Shown: positions 54,406 to 64,000 of the stretch, piece by piece
Numbering within the stretch: position 1 is the first letter of the stretch
Layout of the letters: the number at the start of each line of letters is the position of its first letter
Origin: Psilocybe azurescens
Lineage: Eukaryota > Basidiomycota > Agaricomycetes > Agaricales > Agrocybaceae
Direction of reading: 5' to 3'
Length of the DNA: 64,000 nt
Assembly: GCA_023853785.1 (NCBI GenBank)
Contig: JAJIRX010000718.1
Span: forward strand, 115,267-179,266
Notes under the pieces: model-generated
Database searches by the model: none
Told to the model about the DNA's origin: nothing
The model's input: only the letters and a program-made list of their open reading frames with translations
Translations under genes and position numbers: made by a program

Positions 54406-55996
54406 CAGTAGCTCAAAAAACTGTCCCAATGTTTGGCACTTTCTCACTAATTGTTTAATAACTTGGGAAATAAATTATTTAAAAGTCTGAAACTATTATA
54501 TATTATAGTTTAACATGTGACTAACATATTTCTCACCAAGGTCACATAATTTTAACAAAAACTGATTAAGTAATAGAATTTACAAAATAATAGAGCATTG
54601 GGACAGTTTTTGACTCTCTATCTAGTACTTAGTATGGCCTCCCTTTGCCTTGATAACAGTCTCCATTCTCTATGGCATGCTTTCTATAAGCCTTTGGCAT
54701 GTTTCTGAAGGTATTTCAGTCCATTCTTTGCCAATCTCTCCCACAATTCAAATGCTCCTTTGGATGGTGTCTCATAGGCATTCATTTGCCTTTTGAGGTA
54801 AACCCAAAGGTGTTCAATGGGGTTGAGATCAGGGGATTGGGGTGGCCACTCCATAACTTTAACATCATTGGCCAAAAACCATTCTTGAGCTTTTTTTGGA
54901 GGTGTGTTTGGGGTCATTATCCTGCTGAAAAATCCTTTTCCCTCTGCCATCTTCAAGTTGTCAAAGCTTTCATCCACCCCATGCTCCAAAATTTCACAGT
55001 ATTGGTCTGCATTCATCTTCCCTCAACCTCAGTGAGTGTTCCAACACCATTCCACCCATACAACCCCATACCATGAGATTGTTGCCCCCTGCATGCTTGA
55101 TAGTTGGTGATGTTGTTCTATCTGAGATTGCTTTATCCTTGGGTTTCCATGTATAGACCCTTCCATCTGAGCCAATCCTGTTGATTTTTGTTTCATCTGA
55201 CCAGAGTACTCTTTTCCAATCCTCCACAGTCCAGCCAACATGATTCTGGGCAAATTTTAGGCGTTTTTGACAGTGGATAGCCTTGAGGAGGGCCATTTTG
55301 ATTTAACAACAGAGCGGAAGTTGTTTTCTTTGAGGGCATTTCCGACTGTTTGGGCATAAACAAGAGAGGGAATAGCATCATTGATGAAGTGTGTTGCCTG
55401 GACAGTATTGTCCAGGTTTCCTGTTTTGATTTGTGAAAAAGGACCTGTTTATCCTTGGGAGTAAGCTTGGAGGGACATCCACCTTTGTTGTTTTGGGGTT
55501 TTCTTTGTTGGCATCCACTTCCTCTTGATTCTTCCAATAGTAGACTTTCCCAAACCAGTTTTAGACTCTATTTGATGAAGAGAATAGCCCTCTTCAAGAA
55601 GATTGAGGAATTGTACTGAGAAGGTGTTGCAGGCTTCATGATGTGGTGGTTAAAGAGAAAGATGGGTGAACTTGAATTCAACATTGCAAATGTGTACAAA
55701 TAGTGTGACATGACCTTGTTTAATTTTCTCACAATTTATACAAAGCAATTTGGCTTTCTACAAGCATGTAAAGCTATTATTTTATACGGTCAAAAACTGT
55801 CCCAATGCTCTATTATTTTGTAAATTCTATTACTTAATCAGTTTTTGTTAAAATTATGTGACCTTGGTGAGAAATATGTTAGTCACATGTTAAACTATAA
55901 TATATAATAGTTTCAGACTTTTAAATAATTTATTTCCCAAGTTATTAAACAATTAGTGAGAAAGTGCCAAACATTGGGACAGTTTTTGAGCTACTG
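54406..55996 (-). mobile_element. Tc1/mariner element at the centre of the palindrome
   Basis: The element is 1591 bp with terminal inverted repeats of about 209 bp (54406-54614 and 55789-55996), beginning CAGTAGCTCAAAAA and flanked by TA on both sides. Each TIR carries the motif AAAACTGTCCCAATG twice in inverted orientation: near the tip (about 54416 and 55966) and at its inner edge (about 54594 and 55793). These are likely transposase-binding sites. The inner 1.17 kb is single-copy in the window and encodes the transposase on the minus strand. The TA duplications cannot be confirmed because both flanks are copies of each other. Confidence 0.85.
54684..55639 (-). pseudogene. Tc1-family DDE transposase, interrupted by frame shifts
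   Basis: From the ATG at 55637-55639 the product would have about 318 residues, near the family norm. In order: a helix-turn-helix (LEEGYSLHQIESKTGLGKST), a GCPSKLTPKDKQV linker, then WSDETKINRIGSDGR with the first catalytic Asp, VWGCMGGMV, a QDNDPKHTS-type second Asp motif near 54917 that is one base out of frame on both sides (T-run short, A-run long), and SPDLNPIEHLWVYLKR with the final acidic residue. There is also a frame change near 55615-55625 and one near 55300. The breaks fall mainly in homopolymers, so the true gene may be less damaged than it appears. Confidence 0.8.
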
Positions 55997-58900
55997 TATA
56001 TCTAACTTGGCATGCATTGTACAATCAATCATAGTGCCAGATATTATAAGTTGGGTGCTTATATTAATATCATGCACTCTATTACACAAAAATCTGACCC
56101 AAGCATGACTCAAGCATATATGACTTGAGCATAGATATAATGTCTGATCAGGCCATCATATGCCTCTGCCTTCATCCTGAGTACTAATGATATGTCCTTT
56201 ACTGTCTAACCACAAGATGATCTGTGTAATACTGCTCTCCCTCTTTATCCCCACCTATATATTACTAACCAAGAAATGCTGGCCTGACGTGCCCATCAAA
56301 CACCCATTCAGCCTCTGTGGCAACGACTTCTACCCACTCATTTATATTCACACCAAGGAGATGACCTATGACAAAAGGTGGGGTATCACACAAAGTATGG
56401 TGTTCCCAGCACCATCAACAAGTGGATTGCAAATGGGAAGACATGCACTAAAACACCCACCACCTATCCACATAATTGTGGCCCATCTCTCCAGTATGCA
56501 TTCTGGCAGAATGATGTTGAGTGTATCTTAAATGTTATATGCAAGGAGGTGGGTATTTAACAAGACTTGTCTTGGCATTGACAATCTTATTATTCATCAG
56601 AGACTCATTAAAGATAACATTCAGGACCCCTGACAAATTTATGCTGTCACTTTATGTTTGTGTCCCTCTGACTACCAGCTTCTTGATACACTACTGGCAA
56701 AATTCTCCAATGGTTATTGACCAATATACAGGAGAGTCTTGTGACAAATTCTTACCTGAATGGCTCCAAACTATACAAACAGAGTGCTGGTTCTGGCAGA
56801 GTCGAGCTCTCATGTTGGAGATGATGTAATACTTTGTGAAAAATATCCCTCATAATGCTAAGGTATTGACACAAGTCAGGTCCTGGTGCAAGGCTATGTC
56901 AGTGGGTAACATCTTCTGAGAAGGGAGAGTAACCACCTACAAGACATTTGAAGATATTTGCATCTGGTCTGTCAACCTCTATTCATCCTCAGTCTTACTT
57001 TGATCCCATCTTACCCACAATACACATCAATGCAAGCCACAGGCATCAAATCTGTCTGCTGGAGAGTCCCAGAAGCTGAGAAAGAATGTGAACAAAGGAT
57101 TGCCATTGCAGAAAAGAAAGTAAACACTCTTACCATACTTGTGACAATTGCAATCAAATTGTATTCACAGATTCTAATAAAAAGTGAGTGCCTGCAATAT
57201 GAGTTGCTGTTAGGCTTCAATACAATGGATGGATACAAAGTCAAAGTCCATCAATAGAAAAAACAATATAAAGTCAAGGTCTTAAAAGGCAAGACCAACA
57301 TGAAGTCGAGGTCTGGTGTACCACCAGAATTGAATATATACCCTCCTGATTGTGGGTCTGTCTTGGGCTTGTCAGCAAACACTTCCATCTCAATGAGAAT
57401 GCAGGGTGATGAGCATGCAGGTTGTGCCAATAAGCTGCAGCTTGGCAAGCAAGATGACATGCACAGAGAGGAAGCAGTTGATAATGTTCATGCAAAGAAA
57501 GAGTGTCTCAGAAAGGGGCCAGAAATGGACATAAACTTGGATGAGCCAGTTGGGGAGGATGCCTCACATTTTCCATGCAAGCTCCTTTTAGTGCTCTATG
57601 TAATTCAGGTTGGGCATCACTGTAAGCTGGATATATATCTATATTTGAAGAAATGATAGAGTAAAAGTGAGACATACCTCTACTTGCTTGAGGTATTGGA
57701 CAATGTTCTGAACATATTTGGTATCATCTGCATCAAGATCCAAGTCTCATATGAAGTTTGAAATATCCTGAGTTCAGAGTGTGTACGTGCTCAGAGATGT
57801 CCAAAACATGTGTACAGATGATTTAGCTTGCAATAGATATCTCAAGAGTAATAGCAACAGTGTCCAGAAATGTCTGGGCTACTGTTGATGGTTGAGTCTA
57901 TTAAGAAGTTCCCAGTCGCGTTGATCAATATACTGTTTGGTGTTGTTGTGATCTAATGCTGTTAAGGCCCCAGACCAAATAAAACAACAACACATCAGCA
58001 TGCGGTCTTTGCCCTTTGGGCCCTCCTCCCACCCACTATGGGGCCACCAACACTGAGGCGTAGTCTTCTTGTTGAAATGGCCTGTTTGCTACTTTCTGCC
58101 TTCAGGTTGCATCAGAATTGAGGCAGTAGCTCTCTTGACAATAATTGTGACAGGTGTAGTCCCATTTGAATAGCAGCATAGATTTACAGAATGGATAGTA
58201 AGTCACTTCTTTCTATTTAATATAATACTTACTTATCATGATGATCTTTGACTAGATTTTTTGTTTTTTCTTCACTGAGGCACTCATTCTCTTAATGATA
58301 CTTAGAACAGGTGGAAAAACCTGTAGCTATTTGTTTCTCTTTCTCTTTCTCCATCTCCAGACTTGCCTTTTTGTTGTTCTTTTTGGTACCAGTCACTGTC
58401 TCAGAAGCCTAAGCCTGAGCCAGACTCACCATCTATGCTGGTATCTATTGACCCCACATCAGCCATCTTTATTGAGGTGAAGGCCACATCAGATAATGTA
58501 TCCATCCATGTCCGTGTTCTTCTCTGCCCCCTCCTCACTCACCTGCTGCCTCTTCAAATTGGGCTTTGATGTGTTATCAGATATGATAGTGGGTGATAAT
58601 GTTCACGACAGCAACCTTAGAGGAAGGAGACACATCCTGGCTCACATAGGTGTGAGCATGAGTGTGCATGTCATGTTGTCTTCTGTCTTTTTTGTGCTTG
58701 TGCTTGTGCTGGTTCCTCAATTCCACTACATCATCTTTCACTCTCCCTCTACAATCTCATTGACATCTCCCTTCAAGTCCACACCCTCGATACTCACTAA
58801 CCCCCTGCTCCTCATTCACCCCATCATGTTCCCCTCCCACCTCACCCTGTCTGGAATCCTGATCACAGCCAATAGCATCTGATCATATTCTCCACCTAAA

Positions 58901-60946
58901 GACCCCCTTTTTTTTGATGGCTTCTTTTTCTACAGACATTTGAGTGTTCTGTGGGATTGCATGTAGGTGTGGTGGTGTTGTCATTGTTAGTAGTAGTAGA
59001 TGTGGAGATTGGATCAGATGGGGATGGCTCAGTTGTTGCCATCTAGTCTCACTCAGATGGCAGCATAAACTTATAAAAAGGACAGTAAGTAACTTTTTCT
59101 ACCTAATACTCTAACTTATCCTGACAATCTTTGACTAGATTTTTTGTTACATATAATGGCAACAATGGATTAGCTAAAATGACAGATATCAATGCAAAGC
59201 TGGAAGTTCAATGCCTGCTCAAAATCTTGCTTTCTGCCCTTGATCAAAAGGTTATACTGATGTTGCACACCGATAAGCTCATTCAGAGCCAGGAGGGTTT
59301 GGAAAAGGCCAAGATTATAGCAACAAGGAACAAGCCTGGGTCAAGTTGATTGAGAGGCAACTTGATGGTTGAATTCCAGTGTAGCACATTCTCATATGTT
59401 CTTTTTCTCCTTTATGGTAATATATTTGATACATTGTGCTAACTCACTAAACTCACTATCTGTCTTCAGTTTTCTTCTGTGTTAGTGTTACTGGATTAGA
59501 TGCATGTTACTTCAATGCTCAACAGGATGATCCACTTTTGGAATTGTCGCTAGTCACTCCTGTGCAAGCCAATGTTCACTCATTGTTTTCTGTTACCTAT
59601 AAAATCTTTGCTTTTAATATTATACAATCCACTGCTGACCATTCTAAAAGAATTGTGTTAGAATCTACCCATATCAGGGCTAATTCTCTGGCATTTGCTA
59701 AACTTCAAGACACAACTTGTCTGTGTTTCTCAAGTATGTTATATATTCAAATAATATTATCAGAAGTAATGTGTTCTTAATTCAATTTCCAGGAACAGTC
59801 TTTATTTTTCACTCAATATGTCTTCAATGTTCTGCGTTTATGTGTTCTATCTGATTCATTTTATTGATGTATTGAAGGCAGTAGACTCTTGCAGAAAATG
59901 TGCAGTATAGTGAATTACAATAAACCTCAAAGGTCTAATGATTAACACATTCAATAATCTAAAGTGCTTTCAAGGTTATCTTAACATTGAACATAAGTCC
60001 GAACCCACCAACTCTGGCCAGCCCCCTACCACTGTATAATCACATTACATGAGCTTTGAGTATTGGGTAACACCCATCCTCCCATTTTTTATTTGTCCAT
60101 CGTGTCCACCTGCTTGTCTATCATGCATTCTGTTACTCCACCCCATCCTCTTGCTTGTCCATTGCATTCTTGTGTTTGTCCACCCCATCCACCCCCTCAT
60201 CCATCACATTCTCACATTTGTCCACCCCATCCTCCCCCCTTATCTATTGCATCCTTGTGCTCCTTGACTGCATGCTCCTGACACTCTATTGCATCCTTTT
60301 GCTCATTTATTGTGTCCTCTGATTGATTCTTGCCTATGCCATCGACCATGATCTTGTTGCTCTTCTGTGCTGCAACTCCTCTGACTTGATTTGTGAGTCG
60401 TTGAAGAATGGCCTCATTCATTTCACATTCTGATAATTTCAGTGAACAAATAACATTCATTCAAAAGCATACTAACATACCTCAATTAGAATAATCCAAA
60501 TCTATGAGTTATTATGAATTGTTGGTGAGTGAGCAATTGATGAATGCAGTAATAATCAGGTGTTGAAGAATCCAATTATGAAGAACCTACTTTTTCCTGC
60601 ATGTACATCCACAACTTATAATGATGACTTTCTAACCAAATATATATTATTTTTCTTTCAGTTGCTGCAGTCAACACTCAACAGTAGTATTATACAGATG
60701 AGAATATGTAGTACTCAAGGACATAAATTAGAATTGTATTCTATGGTTCCAATTATATTTTAAGCACCTTTTATTATATTGCCTCTGTAATTAATGTCGA
60801 CATGTCGCGAACACATGGTGTATGCCATGTATTAAACTTACCAAATTTCATTTTAGGAAAACATGTGCCAATCAGCTGAGTTAACATTAAATATTCTATC
60901 TGCAATAGAGCCAGTTTTGTATCTAGCAAATATGTGAAAGAAGACA
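55997..60946. repeat. Right arm of the giant inverted repeat
   Basis: This is the inverted copy of 49494-54405. Counting CG dinucleotides by eye gives three in 56001-57000. It contains short mirrored frames (56187-56531, 56521-56829, 56958-57257, 57300-57656, 59538-59780, 60560-60763) with stops and shifts between them. The longest runs, for example KYGVPSTINKWIANGKTC and AEKECEQRIAIAEKKVNTL, match nothing I know. The parent element is unidentified. Confidence 0.9.
60065..60330. repeat. Degenerate minisatellite in right arm (mirror copy)
   Basis: This is the inverted copy of the left-arm minisatellite, read as TTTGTCCACCCCATCC-type units. The two copies differ in a C-run (four Gs at left, six Cs at right near 60234), one of the visible differences between the arms. 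Confidence 0.5.
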
Positions 60947-61360
60947 TCTAGGACAGACCTACTACTACATGGATGTGACATCTAAACATGTGCTGACCAG
61001 CTGAGTTAACACCAAATATTTCAGCTGCAGCAGCACTGGTTCTGTATCTGGCATATAGGTGGATCAAGACCTCCTGGATGGCTTTCTGCTTTATGGATAT
61101 TAGATGCAGAGATGTGCTAACCAGCTGAGTTAACAGTAAATATTTCAGCTCTGACAGAGCTGGTTCCTGATCTGATGGGTGGGTGGAACAAGATCTCCAA
61201 GATGACCTTCCTGCCACATAGTTGTCACACCTGAACATCTGCCAACCAGCTAATCTAACATCAAATCTTTCAGCTGATTTAGAGCTGGCTCCAAATCTGA
61301 CTCATGTGCATTGACATATGTTCCAAATGAAATTAGAAAATGTGACTGCCACATATTATA
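60862..61360. repeat. Tandem array of four ~125-bp units
   Basis: Units start at 60862, 60987, 61111 and 61236 (spacing 125, 124 and 125). Each begins CATGTGCCAACCAGCTGAGTT or a variant, continues with TAACA..AAATATTTCAGCTG and contains AGAGCTGGTTC. The first unit is also the outer end of the palindrome arm: homology with the left arm stops inside it. Units differ from each other by roughly a fifth of positions by eye. Confidence 0.75.
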
Positions 61361-62934
61361 CATTTGGTAGTGTACAATTCTCTCAGCTGGTAATAGTGAC
61401 CTTTGTCTGCTCTTTTAAGTAAAGAATTTTTAGTGATATTACAGTGCTTTGCATATTTTTGTGAAATTTTTAAATTTCTGTAAACATTCACATGATGATG
61501 TACTTTAGCCAAACATCTGTGCACAGCCATGATCTTGTGCTGCTTATTTGCTTTTAATGTCCATCTTGTTGCCTAGCTGTCCTCTTTTCTCTGCTTGAAT
61601 CTGTTGGATGAGTTTCCTATCCAGACTCATTGGCTTATCAGCCATGTGACTATTTGATTCTCAACCATGTTTCTTTTGCTTTCATTCTTTTTCTCAGTCA
61701 TTCATTTTCAATGATCACTGAAGTATGTTGGAGATATGTTATTACTTTATAGATTACCTTTCTTCATTATACTTATGTGCATTCATATTCTAGTCAGATA
61801 TCTCTGTTTAGATAATACCACACAAGTTGTTCATTTTCAATAATCACTAAGTCAGATATCTGTCTAGTGCTGACAGATTATAGGCCCCATAAATCCAGTA
61901 TTTTTAGAATTTTGCTCAGTCTCATAATATTTCACAAAGACTTGCTATATTTTTTCAATGTCAAAGCCAATGGACACTACCAACCCCTGGACAGTCAAAT
62001 ATATGCACATTGCATTCAAGTCAATCCTTTTTTTGATTCACACATTTATGACTTCTTAACAATTTTTGTCTCACTTTGTACCATAATATTCCTTCTTATT
62101 TTCCCCAGGTTGCATCTGACTTTAATTTGGGACTTGGACTTGGAATGGTCTTTTATATACCTATATACCACCACTGGTGACAACACCCTATACACCCACC
62201 CAACATCTGATTTTACCACAACTTTCTGGCTTGTCAAATGCCTCCTCACGAACTATTAAGATGTACCCATTATGGCCTATAGATCATCTACATGTTCACC
62301 TTTGCAACCACATCTGCCACAAGAATTGCCATTAATCTCAGCTTTTCATTCAGGATTGATCTTTTCATATGCATTTTTAAATACAAACCATCTCCCACAT
62401 CATACTTGTTCCTTGTCCAGGCCCTCTTTAAACCTCTTTTCTTTAATTTTGTTTTGTTTCTCCTTCAAATAAGTCATTTACTATAGTAGCTCCATCCTGC
62501 AGCAGCCTCTCTGCACAATTCAATTCACTCAGCTCCTGTTATCAACCATCCCTTTCCACAAAACTTTGTAGCTAATAATAATGGACATATAGTAGATAAT
62601 CAAATTTTTATACTAGAACTCCTTCTTCACTTACACATTCTTTGCACATTTCCATTCCTCCTTCTTTTATACACAACTATTCTAGGCATTCCAGTTTGGT
62701 CCACACCCAGATAGATCTAGCATACATATCTCCAGGCTTTACTGCCGATCCTGCTATCCACCAGTATCAGTTGCTTTACACTCCTATCCATGAAGGAGAT
62801 TCCAAAACTGATAGATTGTGGTGACTGGGCTCTCTGGCACAATGCCATTAATATAGCTATCCATACTCTAAGACTGTATGGTCACATTGCAGATCTTCTA
62901 ACACCTGGAATCATAGAGGTCTTTACACTCCCCA
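61361..62934. other. AT-rich, CpG-poor DNA without recognisable genes
   Basis: Only short frames are present, for example 61867-62259. TTCATTTTCAAT with AATCACT-type text recurs near 61705 and 61830, a diverged direct repeat. I see no transposase, reverse transcriptase or host gene. Decayed transposon DNA is the likeliest reading. Confidence 0.4.
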
Positions 62935-63215
62935 CAGGTACTGATCAGAACCGGTCGGAATCCGACCAGTTCCGACTGGAATTTTATTTGGCAGTGTCCC
63001 TGCCAAATTAGCAGTAAAATGTCTAAATTTTTCTGACTGGATTCCGACTGGATTCTGATCGGAACCACCGGTACCGACCAGTTCCACTGTTAACAAGTCC
63101 AAACAAAATCTGATCGAATCCGACCAGAATCTGACTGGAATCCAAGTGGAATTCATCAAATTTGAAACCCAATTAGACCCAATTCCGAGTGGAACTGAGT
63201 GGTACCAAGCGGAAC
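62935..63215. repeat. Cluster of GGAATCCGAC-type subterminal repeats, possible hAT end
   Basis: Short direct and inverted copies of TCCGACTGGA, CCGACCAGTTCC and GGAACTGAGTGG are packed into 280 bp, starting just after CACAGGTACTGATC. It is the only CpG-containing island in this part of the window. Dense GGAACCGG-like subterminal repeats are typical of hAT transposon ends. No hAT transposase or opposite end is in the window, so this is a guess from pattern. Confidence 0.35.
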
Positions 63216-63739
63216 TATATTATGTCAGCATACTATTTACAGCTCAGCAAGTAATAACACAAAAAGTATACATAGATCTCAACAGTTTGTGACAAATTTG
63301 GTATTGTTAGAATTGTAAAATTGAGGAGAATATGTTTATGTAATAGTTATATAAAATTAAAAATTTCTAATAAAGAAATACCTATTTTTCATATAAATCT
63401 GTGCTTATATAATCTAAATGTCTTGAATAAAATTAATCTTTGTATTCCATTAATTTCTATTATTGTAAAACTATTAATATATAGCTCACAGAGTGCTATT
63501 TTGTTGCAAATGTAGTTTACAATATCTATATATTCAAATTTACAGTATTTTGTATATTGAACATGCTGACATAATATTATGATGATGGTGTAATTACAGA
63601 TGCATTTCCCTCAATTTTCTGATCATTTTGATATATATATAATATGTGGGTAGCTTCCAGGAAGTGCCAGAATATATTATTGGGTGTTGTAAAGAATAGT
63701 ATATAATTCATAAAATGTTGATAATACCACAAGTAATAA

Positions 63740-63806
63740 TAGTGTAGTTGGTAATGTGTATAGAATTAATATATGAAGCTGTTGGTTCAATTCCTGTTGA
63801 GTGCAT
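63740..63806 (+). repeat. tRNA-like sequence, probable SINE head or tRNA remnant
   Basis: AGTGTAGTTGGTAATGTG resembles a tRNA D-arm/A-box, and GGTTCAATTCC, 31 nt later, is a perfect B-box. The spacing fits a tRNA. The anticodon stem is weak, the T-stem pairs poorly and U33 is missing, so it is not a functional tRNA. A tRNA-derived SINE is possible; no tail is evident. Confidence 0.4.
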
Positions 63807-63870
63807 TTATAATTTCGCATTTATTACAAATATCATGTGATGACTGAATGATTACTTAAGAGCTTATGTA

Positions 63871-63970
63871 AGATATTATGTAACACTGACTAAGCAGACT
63901 ATATCGTATGATTTCAATACATTATTTATAAGCTTAAAGCAACTATTATGTAATGCTGACTAAGCATTGT
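63871..63970. repeat. Direct repeat TATTATGTAA..CTGACTAAGCA
   Basis: TATTATGTAACACTGACTAAGCA (interrupted by mismatches) near 63874 and its near-identical copy near 63945 are about 71 nt apart, and a weaker ACTGAGTAAGTA follows near 63981. They may be the start of a tandem array continuing past the window. Confidence 0.4.
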
Positions 63971-64000
63971 ATTATATACACTGAGTAAGTACATTATGAG

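Larger units (their letters stand above)
63216..64000. other. Very AT-rich end of window
   Basis: More than three quarters A+T by eye, with many TATA and AATT runs and no coding frame longer than about 65 codons. It contains the tRNA-like sequence and the direct repeats listed separately. Confidence 0.5.

Noticed and set aside
56187..57656. Mirrored open frames in the palindrome arms as real genes
   Set aside because: They are short, shifted against each other, interrupted by stops and resemble no family. They are present in both arms simply because the arms are copies.
49494..60946. LTR retrotransposon, LINE, Helitron or CRISPR array as the explanation of the repeats
   Set aside because: The large repeats are inverted, not direct; no reverse-transcriptase (YxDD), integrase zinc finger, RepHel motif or regular short spacers are visible.
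48899..64000. Repeat-induced point mutation (RIP) as the cause of AT-richness
   Set aside because: RIP in ascomycetes hits mainly CpA and leaves TpA excess with CpA loss. Here CpA/TpG are abundant and CpG is what is missing, which fits methylation-linked deamination better.

Overview
The window looks like nuclear DNA of a filamentous basidiomycete, probably an Agaricomycete. Genes are close-packed on both strands and cut by many introns of about 50-65 nt with GT..AG ends. Promoters carry CT-rich tracts. The housekeeping set is fungal (Dot1, Yju2, Prp16, mitochondrial Pol gamma, Get3, SRP68, a Sel1-repeat Dsf2-like protein), and there is a decayed NACHT/WD40-type STAND gene of the kind amplified in mushrooms. 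The species cannot be named from sequence alone.

Layout. 1-22 kb holds conserved genes, mostly in divergent or tail-to-tail pairs: a Snf2/Sth1 remodeller (partial, -) facing Ku80 (+); SRP68 (-) facing Get3 (+) across only 130 bp; mitochondrial DNA polymerase gamma (-) facing Dot1 (+); Yju2 (-) facing a PHD-finger protein (+). 22-24 kb is a STAND pseudogene that has lost its NACHT module. 24.8-27.1 kb is a gene I propose to be the meiotic double-strand-break factor Mei4/Rec24. Two long stretches without a convincing gene (27.1-30.5 and 34.2-38.7 kb) flank a FYVE-finger protein and mitochondrial ribosomal protein mL38. 38.7-48.9 kb is a tandem run: Prp16, a Dsf2-like Sel1 protein and, 15 nt after its stop codon, an ABC half-transporter whose nucleotide-binding domain lacks the signature motif.

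From about 48.9 kb the DNA changes abruptly: AT-rich, almost without CpG, and without intact host genes. It contains an imperfect palindrome of about 11.45 kb (49494-60946). Its two arms of about 4.9 kb are inverted copies of each other, and a single 1.59-kb Tc1/mariner element with about 209-bp terminal inverted repeats sits exactly at the centre. Outside the palindrome are a tandem array of ~125-bp units, a GGAATCCGAC-rich block that may be a hAT-type end, a tRNA-like sequence and very AT-rich DNA.

Caution for users: most conserved genes show one or more single-base frame breaks, nearly all in short homopolymers, while Get3 and Prp16 read through cleanly. This points to residual base-calling errors rather than many pseudogenes. 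Exon joins quoted here were read by eye.
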